31,960 nt of DNA, taken from MWBF01 sp964614645 (GTDB lineage: Bacteria > Chloroflexota > Anaerolineae > CG2-30-64-16). The translations under genes and the position numbers were made by a program. The notes under the pieces were generated by a model. It had not been told where the DNA came from. It made no database searches and saw nothing but the letters and a program-made list of their open reading frames with translations. Numbering within the stretch: position 1 is the stretch's first letter; each line of letters starts with the position of its first letter. Of the stretch, positions 16,391-25,204 are shown one piece after another. Location of the stretch: assembly GCA_964614645.1 (NCBI GenBank), contig CAZTMA010000051.1:1-31960 (forward strand), in the 5' to 3' direction.

Positions 16391-17644
<1,254 letters not shown>

Positions 17645-17651
17645 GTGATAT

Positions 17652-18662
17652 ATGGGAAAAGTCATCCTGGACGTTCACGAGCTTACCACCAAGTATATCA
17701 CCCGGTTCCGGGAGAATGTCTACGCGGTCGACCATGTGTCGCTGCAGGTCGAAGAGGGCAAGTCGCTCGGCATCGCGGGGGAGTCGGGTTGCGGCAAGTC
17801 CACTCTGGCGCTCAGCCTCATGGGCTACTACTTCCCGCCGCTCCACTACACGAGCGGCGAAATCACCATCGACGGCCGGAAGATCACCGGCATGAAGCCG
17901 GACGATGTGCGCAAGTCGATCCTGGGCACGGAGATTGCCTACATCCCCCAGGCCGCGATGAACGCGCTCAACCCGACGCGCAAGGTCATCGACTTCATCG
18001 AGGATGTCGTGCTGGCGCATGACCCGACCGAGAACCGGAAGTTCATCCGTGACCTGGCGCGGGCCAGCTTCGAGACGCTTGGGCTGCCGGCAGAGGTGCT
18101 GAACAAGTATCCGGTCGAGCTGTCCGGCGGCATGAAGCAGCGCACGGTGATTGCGGTGTCCGTCATCCTGCGGCCCAAGGTGCTCATCGCGGATGAGCCG
18201 TCCTCCGCGCTGGACGTCACCTCGCAGAAGATGGTCATCAAGATGCTCAAGGGCCTGATGGAGAACGGGTTCATCAAGTCCATGATCTTCATCACGCACG
18301 AACTGCCGCTCCTGTACAACGTCACCGACGACATCATGGTCATGTATGCGGGGCAGATCGTGGAGAAGGCCGCGGCCAAACAGGCCGTGTTTGACCCGCT
18401 CCACCCCTACTCGAAGGGCCTGATGGGCTCGATCATCGTGCCGGAACAGGGCTTGCGTGACGTCAAGCTGGCTGCCATTCCCGGGGTGCCGCCGAATCTG
18501 AAGAATCCGCCGGCGGGCTGCCGGTTCGCCGAGCGCTGCAAATACGTGCGGGCCGAGTGCAAGGTCACGGCTGTACCGCTCTACGAGGCGGGCGAGGGTC
18601 GCGCTTACCGCTGCATCCTGTCTGAGAAGACACTGAGGGAGGCCTATGAAAACGCCCAGTGA
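17652..18662 (+). CDS. Dpp/Opp-type ABC ATPase (DppD family)
   Basis: The 336-residue ATPase has Walker A GESGCGKST (43-51), signature LSGGMKQR (from 157) and Walker B VLIADEPSSALD (from 177). The C-terminal oligopeptide-transporter extension GCRFAERCKYVRAEC carries the Cys pattern that in some members holds an iron-sulfur cluster. DEPSSALD replaces the common DEPTTALD. It powers the import complex with the next ATPase. The two genes overlap by 17 bp, and spacing from the permease gene is 7 bp. Confidence 0.95.
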   Translation: MGKVILDVHELTTKYITRFRENVYAVDHVSLQVEEGKSLGIAGESGCGKSTLALSLMGYYFPPLHYTSGEITIDGRKITGMKPDDVRKSILGTEIAYIPQAAMNALNPTRKVIDFIEDVVLAHDPTENRKFIRDLARASFETLGLPAEVLNKYPVELSGGMKQRTVIAVSVILRPKVLIADEPSSALDVTSQKMVIKMLKGLMENGFIKSMIFITHELPLLYNVTDDIMVMYAGQIVEKAAAKQAVFDPLHPYSKGLMGSIIVPEQGLRDVKLAAIPGVPPNLKNPPAGCRFAERCKYVRAECKVTAVPLYEAGEGRAYRCILSEKTLREAYENAQ

Positions 18663-19464
18663 TAAGAATCTGTGCCTGAGCGGGAGGGGCCTGACCAAGA
18701 TATTCGCGTTCGGGCGACAGAGGACCGTCGCCGTCGACCACGTGGATTTCGACTTCCACGAGGGCGAAGTCATTTCCATCGTTGGCGAATCCGGCAGCGG
18801 CAAGACCACCCTGGCGAAGATGCTGCTGGGCCTCATCAACCCGACCGAGGGCGAGATTTATTTCCAGGGGCAGAAGCGCGATATCAGCTCGCAGCGGAAG
18901 AAGCAGGAATACTGGAAAAACATCCAGGCCATCTTCCAGGACCCGTTCTCGGCGTACAACATGTTCAACAAGATCGACACCGTGCTGCTGGACTGCATCC
19001 ACATGCGCGGGGGGCGCGGCCTGCCGCAAGCGAGGAAGGTCGAGCTGATGGCGGAGGCGTGCAGCTTCGTCAATCTGAAGTTCGAGGAGCTGACCAACAA
19101 GTATCCCTTCGAGCTTTCCGGCGGGCAGATGCAGCGGCTGATGATTGCCCGCATTTTTCTGCTGAAACCCAAGATTCTGTTGGCCGATGAGCCGACGTCG
19201 ATGATCGATGCCTGCTCGCGCGCCACTATTCTGGATTACCTGATGAAGTTGCGCGACGAGATCGGGATGACGCTCATCTTCATCACGCACGACATCGGCC
19301 TGGCCTATTATGTGTCTGACACCGTGTACATCATGGAACGCGGCAAGTTCGTCGAGAGCGGCTCGGCGGACAGGATCATCCTGCACCCGCAGCAGCCTTA
19401 CACCAAGCGGCTCATCAACGATGTGCCGAAGATTTACGAGGAGTGGGATCTTACGACCGTATAG
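18646..19464 (+). CDS. Dpp/Opp-type ABC ATPase (DppF family)
   Basis: The 272-residue ATPase has Walker A GESGSGKTT (47-55), signature LSGGQMQR (from 157) and Walker B ILLADEPTSMID, with D181/E182. It has the H-loop FITHDIGLAYYVSD. It is shorter than the usual DppF (about 320) because the C-terminal Cys-rich extension is missing; it ends at IYEEWDLTTV. It forms the heterodimeric motor with the preceding protein. The following GH3 gene begins 59 bases later, without a visible terminator, so co-transcription is likely. Confidence 0.95.
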   Translation: MKTPSDKNLCLSGRGLTKIFAFGRQRTVAVDHVDFDFHEGEVISIVGESGSGKTTLAKMLLGLINPTEGEIYFQGQKRDISSQRKKQEYWKNIQAIFQDPFSAYNMFNKIDTVLLDCIHMRGGRGLPQARKVELMAEACSFVNLKFEELTNKYPFELSGGQMQRLMIARIFLLKPKILLADEPTSMIDACSRATILDYLMKLRDEIGMTLIFITHDIGLAYYVSDTVYIMERGKFVESGSADRIILHPQQPYTKRLINDVPKIYEEWDLTTV

Positions 19465-19523
19465 ATCGCGGTGTGGCACGGTGAGATACCGGCCACAGCC
19501 CATATTAAGAAAGGAACCTGACT

Positions 19524-21800
19524 GTGACTGACGTGCGTTCGATTGTGCAGCAAATGACCCTGGAAGAGAAAGCTGCCCTGTGCACCGGCTCGACGGCCTG
19601 GACGACGACTGCGGTCGAGCGGCTGGGGGTGCCCGAAATGTGGGTCTCGGACGGGCCGCACGGCCTCCGCCGCTTGGAAAAGGCCGACGAACTCGGCTCA
19701 GAGAGCCTGCCGGCCACCTGCTTCCCGACGGCCTCCAGCAGCGCGTCCTCGTGGGACCGTGACCTGCTCGGCCAACTGGGCGCAGCGGTCGCCGAGGAAG
19801 CGATTGCCCTGGGGGTGAGCGTCGTTCTGGGGCCAGGCGCGAACATGAAGCGGACGCCGGTCTGCGGGCGCAACTTCGAGTACATCTCCGAGGACCCGTA
19901 CCTGGCCGGCGAGCTCGCGGCCAGCTTTATCAACGGGGTGCAGGGCAAGGGCGTGGGCACGTCGCTCAAGCACTATGCGGCAAACAACCAGGAATACCAG
20001 CGCATGACCATGAGCTCGGAGGTGGACGAGCGCACCCTGCGCGAAATCTACCTGCCGGCGTTTGAGACGGCCGTCAAGAAGGCGCAGCCGTGGACGGTGA
20101 TGTGCTCGTACAACAAGATCAACGGCGTCTACGGTTCGGAGCACCACGAGCTGCTGACGAAGATCCTCAAGGATGAGTGGGGGTTGGAAGGGTTTGTCGT
20201 CTCGGACTGGGGCGCGGTGCACGACCGGGTCGTCGCACTCAAGGGCGGGCTGGACCTGGAGATGCCCGGCCCGCGGCCCCGCCGCGTGCAGGATGTGGTC
20301 GACGCGGTGCGCAGCGGCAGCCTGGACGAAGCCGTGCTGGACGAGGCCGCGCGGCGCATCCTGCGCATCGTCTTCAAGGCCGCCGAGACGCCCAAGGGCG
20401 GGGAGTTCGACCAAGCGGCGCACCACGCGCTCGCGCGCCGGATTGCGGGCGAAGGCATGGTCCTGCTCAAGAACGACGGCATCCTGCCGCTGAAGGGCGT
20501 GCGGCGCATCGCGGTCATCGGCCGTGCGGCGCAGGAGCCGCACTTCCAGGGCGGCGGCAGCTCGCACATCAACCCCACGCAGGTAGATGTGCCGCTGGCC
20601 GAGTTGGAGAAGTTGGCAGGCGGCGCGGAGATTACATTCAGCGAGGGATATCCCCCAGACGACAGCAGCCGGGCGGACCTGATCGACGCGGCGGTGGCCG
20701 CGGCGCGGGCCGCCGAAGTCGCGCTGCTCTACATCGCGCTGCCGACGTACAAGGAATCCGAGGGCTACGACCGGGCAGACCTGGACCTGACCGGGCAGCA
20801 GGTGGCGCTCATCAAGGCGGTGACCGCGGTGCAGCCGCGCACGATTGTCATCCTGAACAACGGCTCGGCCATCACTATGAGCGACTGGCTGGACGGCGCG
20901 GCCGCAGTTTTGGAGGCGTGGATGATGGGCCAGGCCGGCGGTGGAGCCATCGCCGACGTGCTGTTCGGCGTGGTCAATCCGTCGGGCAAGCTGGCCGAGA
21001 CCTTCCCGCTCAGGCTGGCTGACACGCCCGCGTACATCAATTACCCTGGCGGCCACGGCCAGGTGCGTTACGGCGAGGGCATCTTCATCGGCTACCGGTA
21101 CTACGACATGAAGGAGCAGCCGGTGTTGTTCCCCTTCGGCTACGGGCTGAGCTACACCACGTTCGAGTACAGTGCGCCGCGCGTGTCGGCCGCCAGCTTC
21201 CGCGATGTGGACGGCGTGACCGTGTCGGTCGACGTGACGAACACCGGACCGGTCGCGGGCAAAGAGGTCGTGCAGGTCTACGTGCGCGACCACGCCGCGG
21301 ACCTGGTGCGGCCGCCGAAGGAGCTTAAGGGGTTTGCGAAGGTGGCGCTACAGCCGGGCGAGACGAAGACCGTCACGATCCCGCTCGACTTCCGGGCCTT
21401 TGCGTATTATCACCCGGCTTACGCGCAGTGGATCACCGAGGATGGCGCGTTCGATATCCTGGTCGGCGCGTCCGCCGCGGACATCCGCGGGACGGTCACG
21501 GTCGAGCTGCAGTCCACCTTGAACCTGCCGTCCGTGCTGAACCATGATTCGACCCTACGCGAGTGGCTGACCGACCGCCGCGGCAGGGTCGTGTTCGGGC
21601 CGATGTATCAGCAGATGCAGGCGGAAATGGCCAAACTGTTCGCCGGGGGCGAGGAGGAAAGCAACATCGGTATAGATCCGGGCGATTTCCTGATGGACAT
21701 GCCGCTCCTGGGCATGCTGGAGTTCCAGGCGAATGTGCTGCCGGTATCGCCAGATGTCATGATTGCCGGGATGCTTCAGCAGGTCCAGGCGATGCCATAG
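19524..21800 (+). CDS. Glycoside hydrolase family 3 (beta-glucosidase/xylosidase/arabinosidase type)
   Basis: The 758-residue protein has the three-part GH3 layout. A (beta/alpha)8 domain carries the nucleophile Asp228 in VVSDWGAV and upstream KHYAANNQE. An alpha/beta sandwich follows from about residue 300, with GMVLLKNDGILPLKG and QGGGSSHINPTQVDVPL. A C-terminal fibronectin III-like domain contains VDVTNTGPVAGKEVVQVYV. A tail of about 90 residues follows. No PA14 insertion is seen. There is no signal peptide, so it should hydrolyse imported oligosaccharides in the cytoplasm. GTG 19524 has AAGGAA 8 bases upstream. Substrate specificity within GH3 cannot be read reliably. Confidence 0.95.
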   Translation: MTDVRSIVQQMTLEEKAALCTGSTAWTTTAVERLGVPEMWVSDGPHGLRRLEKADELGSESLPATCFPTASSSASSWDRDLLGQLGAAVAEEAIALGVSVVLGPGANMKRTPVCGRNFEYISEDPYLAGELAASFINGVQGKGVGTSLKHYAANNQEYQRMTMSSEVDERTLREIYLPAFETAVKKAQPWTVMCSYNKINGVYGSEHHELLTKILKDEWGLEGFVVSDWGAVHDRVVALKGGLDLEMPGPRPRRVQDVVDAVRSGSLDEAVLDEAARRILRIVFKAAETPKGGEFDQAAHHALARRIAGEGMVLLKNDGILPLKGVRRIAVIGRAAQEPHFQGGGSSHINPTQVDVPLAELEKLAGGAEITFSEGYPPDDSSRADLIDAAVAAARAAEVALLYIALPTYKESEGYDRADLDLTGQQVALIKAVTAVQPRTIVILNNGSAITMSDWLDGAAAVLEAWMMGQAGGGAIADVLFGVVNPSGKLAETFPLRLADTPAYINYPGGHGQVRYGEGIFIGYRYYDMKEQPVLFPFGYGLSYTTFEYSAPRVSAASFRDVDGVTVSVDVTNTGPVAGKEVVQVYVRDHAADLVRPPKELKGFAKVALQPGETKTVTIPLDFRAFAYYHPAYAQWITEDGAFDILVGASAADIRGTVTVELQSTLNLPSVLNHDSTLREWLTDRRGRVVFGPMYQQMQAEMAKLFAGGEEESNIGIDPGDFLMDMPLLGMLEFQANVLPVSPDVMIAGMLQQVQAMP

Positions 21801-21816
21801 CGTCGCCTAACAGCCA

Positions 21817-21862
21817 GCAGGGGCTACCTGCGGTTGCATGTGCGACCGCAGGTAGCCCCTGC
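21817..21862 (+). terminator. Strong hairpin after the GH3 gene
   Basis: GCAGGGGCTACCTGCGGT (21817-21834) and its perfect complement (21845-21862) form an 18-bp stem with a 10-base loop, 17 bases after the GH3 stop. Only two Ts follow directly. It is probably a terminator or 3' stabiliser that separates the ABC-GH3 operon from the kinase gene. Confidence 0.7.
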
Positions 21863-21964
21863 TTCGTCCCATTTCCCTCAAAACCGTTTTAGTGATAGAA
21901 TACCCCTGTTCTCAGGCTGTTCTCGCTGCCACGCTTTATCCCGATGACAGACCCTGGAGGCCTT

Positions 21965-23641
21965 ATGCCCAAATACGTGATCGGCGTTGATTTCGGAACG
22001 GAGTCTGGCCGCGCGCTGCTCGTGGATGTTGCAGACGGCCGTGAAGTTGCCACCTACGTCCACCCTTATGCCAACGGCGTGCTCGATGAGCGGCTGCCTG
22101 CCGATGCAGGCGGCGTCCGGCTGGAGCCGGACTGGGCCCTGCAGGACCCGAACGACTACCTGGAAGTCCTGAAGCACGCGATTCCGGCCGTGCTGGCAGA
22201 GAGCGGCGCGCAGCCGGCGGATGTGATCGGCCTCGGCATCGACTTTACCGCCTGCACCATGCTGCCCACGCAGGCGGATGGCACGCCCCTCTGCTTCCTG
22301 CCCGAATTCCGCAGCCGGCCCCATGCGTGGGTCAAGCTATGGAAGCATCACGCTGCGCAGCCGGAGGCCAACAAGCTCAACGAGACTGCGCAGCGGCTGG
22401 GCTATGACTTCCTGGACCGGTACGGCGGGAAGATCAGCTCGGAATGGTTCGTGCCGAAGGCCTGGCAGATCCTGGACGAGGACCCCGAAATCTACGAGCG
22501 CGCCGATCGGCTCCTGGAAGCGGCGGACTGGGTCATCTGGCAGCTTACCGGCGTCGAGACCCGCAACCTGACCACCGCGGGCTACAAGGGCATCTGGTCG
22601 AAGCACGACGGCTTCCCGCCCAACGAGTTCTTCCGGGCGCTGGATCCCCGGCTGGAGCGGCTGGTCGACGACAAGCTGTCCCGCGAGATTGCGGAGCTGG
22701 GCGAACGCGCCGGGGGGCTGACTGCGGACGCGGCCGCGTGGACGGGTCTGCGGCCGGGCACGGCCGTCGCCGTGGCGAACGTGGATGCCCATGCCGCGGT
22801 GCCCGCGGCGACCGTCACCGAGGCGGGCCGCATGGTCATCATCATGGGCACGTCCAACTGCCACATGGTGCTGGGCACGGAGGAACGCATCGTGCCGGGC
22901 ATGTGCGGATACGTGGAGGACGGCATCATCCCGGGCTTCTTCGGCTACGAGGCCGGCCAGTCGTGCGTGGGTGACCACTTTGCCTGGTTCACGGAGAACT
23001 GCGTGCCTGCCGCGTACGAGCGCGAGGCCGAGGCGCGCGGCGTCAACATCCACCAGTTGCTGGAGGAGAAGGCCGCGGCACTGCAGCCGGGCGAGAGCGG
23101 TTTGCTGGCGCTGGATTGGTGGAACGGCAACCGCAGCGTGCTGGTGGACGTGGACCTGACGGGGCTGCTGCTGGGCATGACGCTGCTGACCCGGCCTGAG
23201 GAAATCTACCGTGCCCTGATCGAGGCGACAGCCTACGGCACGCGGGTCATCATCGAGGCCTTCGAGGAGAACGATGTGCCGGTGCACGAGATCGTCGCGA
23301 CCGGCGGCCTGCCGGACCGGAACCGGCTTCTCATGCAGATTTATGCCGATGTTTCGGGGCGGCCCATCAAGGTTGCGCGCTCCCACCAGGGCGGCGCGCT
23401 GGGCGCGGCCATGCACGGCGCAGTGGCCGCGGGCGCGGCGGCCGGCGGGTATGACACCATCGTAGAGGCCGCCCGCCACATGGCTGGGCTGCGCTCGGAC
23501 CGGTATGAGCCGAATCCCGCAGCAAAGCACGTCTACGACCGGTTGTATGCGGAATATGTGACCTTGCACGACTACTTCGGCCGCGGCACAAACGACGTGA
23601 TGAAGCGGCTCAAGGCCCTGAAGGCGGCGGTCAGGCACTGA
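21965..23641 (+). CDS. araB: Ribulokinase (AraB-type FGGY kinase)
   Basis: The 558-residue protein matches the length of AraB ribulokinases. It begins with the phosphate-binding loop YVIGVDFGTESGRALLVDV. It then has GLGIDFTACTMLP, a Bacillus-type AraB feature, and HAWVKLWKHHAAQ. The C-terminal half has LALDWWNGNRSVLVDVDLTG and the FGGY hallmark VATGGLPDRNRLLMQIYADV followed by SHQGGALGAAM. It phosphorylates L-ribulose in L-arabinose catabolism. ATG 21965 has GGAGG 4 bases upstream and starts at the conserved N-terminus; the in-frame ATG at 21944 lacks one. No araA or araD is in the window. Related FGGY pentulose kinases are less likely. Confidence 0.88.
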   Translation: MPKYVIGVDFGTESGRALLVDVADGREVATYVHPYANGVLDERLPADAGGVRLEPDWALQDPNDYLEVLKHAIPAVLAESGAQPADVIGLGIDFTACTMLPTQADGTPLCFLPEFRSRPHAWVKLWKHHAAQPEANKLNETAQRLGYDFLDRYGGKISSEWFVPKAWQILDEDPEIYERADRLLEAADWVIWQLTGVETRNLTTAGYKGIWSKHDGFPPNEFFRALDPRLERLVDDKLSREIAELGERAGGLTADAAAWTGLRPGTAVAVANVDAHAAVPAATVTEAGRMVIIMGTSNCHMVLGTEERIVPGMCGYVEDGIIPGFFGYEAGQSCVGDHFAWFTENCVPAAYEREAEARGVNIHQLLEEKAAALQPGESGLLALDWWNGNRSVLVDVDLTGLLLGMTLLTRPEEIYRALIEATAYGTRVIIEAFEENDVPVHEIVATGGLPDRNRLLMQIYADVSGRPIKVARSHQGGALGAAMHGAVAAGAAAGGYDTIVEAARHMAGLRSDRYEPNPAAKHVYDRLYAEYVTLHDYFGRGTNDVMKRLKALKAAVRH

Positions 23642-23660
23642 CCGCTAACTGATGTTCGAA

Positions 23661-23704
23661 AAGCGCCCGTATATATGACCGTGCGCATGTCCGAGCGGGC
23701 GCTT
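23661..23704. repeat. 9-bp inverted repeat after the ribulokinase gene
   Basis: AAGCGCCCG (23661-23669) and CGGGCGCTT (23696-23704) are perfect complements with a 26-base loop, 20 bases after the kinase stop. No T-tract follows on the plus strand, so its strength as a terminator is doubtful. Confidence 0.4.
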
Positions 23705-23753
23705 CCAAAATATACTGTCAGGCATCGTACCTGGTGCCCTGTCATAACCCTCA

Positions 23754-23781
23754 TCTGGTGTCCGGAGCGACGCCAGACCTT
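23754..23781 (+). terminator. Short hairpin before the efflux-type operon
   Basis: TCTGGTGTC (23754-23762) pairs with GACGCCAGA (23769-23777) with one G-T wobble, followed by CCTTTT. It lies only about 15 bases before the next start codon, so it could be a weak terminator or a leader hairpin affecting translation of the adaptor gene. Confidence 0.35.
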
Positions 23782-23795
23782 TTGGTGAGTGATCA

Positions 23796-25202
23796 ATGAA
23801 GAAAACTGTCCATCATCTCTCAATCCTCAGCCGTCTCGGCCTGCTGCTGCTTGTAACCATGCTCGCAACCAGTTGTTCTCTGCTGCCCTCGTCGCGTCAA
23901 GCTGCCGAGGTGGCTGCATCAGACGAGGCGGAGCCGACTCCAATCCCAACGCCTATCGTCGCGCAGAAACCCACGTACATCGTCGCGCGCGGTGATGTCG
24001 TCCGCCGGCTGCAGGTGACTGGCCGCGTGGTGCCTGTGACAGAACAAGAGTTGTTCTTCCGTTCGAACGGGCGAGTCAAGGCCATCCACGTCAAGCGGAA
24101 CGACACCGTGACGGAAGGTCAGGTCCTGGCCGAGCTGGAAATGCCCGACCTGGAGCGTCAGCTTGAATCGGCGGAGCTCCAGCTCAATCGGGCCCAGTCG
24201 GTCGTGGCTAAGGCCGAAGGGGGCCTGGGTACTGAGTTGCAGCGCGCCCAAATCAACCTGGAATCCGCGCAGCTACAACTCCAGTTGGTGCGTATGCAGG
24301 ACCCAACCCCGCGCCAGAAGCAGGCCGAGATAACCCTGGCCCAGGCGCAACTGGCCCGCGATCGGGCACAGGGTGCGTATGATGAAATCGCGTGGCGCAA
24401 TGATGTGGGCGCTTCACCGCAAGCGGCTGCCCTGCAGCAGGCAACCATGGAGTATGACAAGGCCAGGGCCGCCTACGACCTGACGATGCAGGATATCGCT
24501 GCGCACAAGTACCAGGTGCAGTTGCAGGAACAGCAGGTCAAGCTGGCACAACTGGCCGTGAGCACGCTGGAACAGGGCATCGACCCACTCATCGCCAACG
24601 ATGTCGCGCGCGCCGAACTGGAGGTCAATCGGGTCAAGGCGGCCATTACTGACTCGCAGATTGTTGCGCCGTTTGACGGCATGGTGATGTCCATCGTGCT
24701 GACGGAAGGCCGCGCGGCCGAGGCGTTCAAGCCCGTGGCGACGGTGTCTATTCCTGGTGAGCGCGAGATTGCCGCGGAGCTCAAGACCGAGGAGATGCAG
24801 GAACTGACCGAGGGCATGACCGCGCGGGCCAACCCGGTCAGCAGCCCCGGCGAGGAGTTCGAGGCCGTCATCCGGCGGCTGCCGTACCCCTACGGCAGCG
24901 GTGGCGCGAGCACCGAAGTTCAGGAAGAGGACAAGACGACGCGGTTCACCATTGCCGATCCTGTCAAGATCCAGGAATACGAGCTGGGCGACCTCATCCG
25001 GCTCACCATCATCCTGGAAGAACGCAAGGAAGCCCTGTGGCTGCCGCCGGCCGCCATCCGCAATTTCGAGGGACGCAACTTCGTGGTCATCCAGGATGGG
25101 GATGCACAGCGCCGCCAGGATGTGAAGCTGGGTGTCAAGAATGAGGACCAGGTTGAAATCCTGGAGGGCCTGGAAGAGGGCCAGACCATCGTAGGGCGGT
25201 AA
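23796..25202 (+). CDS. Membrane-fusion (MacA/HlyD-like) lipoprotein adaptor
   Basis: The 468-residue protein has a signal peptide and a lipobox-like LATSC (Cys27; Ala at -3 is unusual). A first biotinyl-lipoyl half (VKAIHVKRNDTVTEGQVLAE, about residues 88-107) leads into a long Gln/Ala/Glu-rich helical hairpin (about residues 112-275, with LNRAQ and LAQAQLARDRAQ). The second lipoyl half, SQIVAPFDGMVMSIVLTEGR, follows. The last 100 residues are beta-barrel and membrane-proximal domains. It should link to the FtsX-type permease encoded 2 bases downstream. The start has only a weak ribosome-binding site (GGTGAG). Confidence 0.92.
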   Translation: MKKTVHHLSILSRLGLLLLVTMLATSCSLLPSSRQAAEVAASDEAEPTPIPTPIVAQKPTYIVARGDVVRRLQVTGRVVPVTEQELFFRSNGRVKAIHVKRNDTVTEGQVLAELEMPDLERQLESAELQLNRAQSVVAKAEGGLGTELQRAQINLESAQLQLQLVRMQDPTPRQKQAEITLAQAQLARDRAQGAYDEIAWRNDVGASPQAAALQQATMEYDKARAAYDLTMQDIAAHKYQVQLQEQQVKLAQLAVSTLEQGIDPLIANDVARAELEVNRVKAAITDSQIVAPFDGMVMSIVLTEGRAAEAFKPVATVSIPGEREIAAELKTEEMQELTEGMTARANPVSSPGEEFEAVIRRLPYPYGSGGASTEVQEEDKTTRFTIADPVKIQEYELGDLIRLTIILEERKEALWLPPAAIRNFEGRNFVVIQDGDAQRRQDVKLGVKNEDQVEILEGLEEGQTIVGR

Positions 25203-25204
25203 CA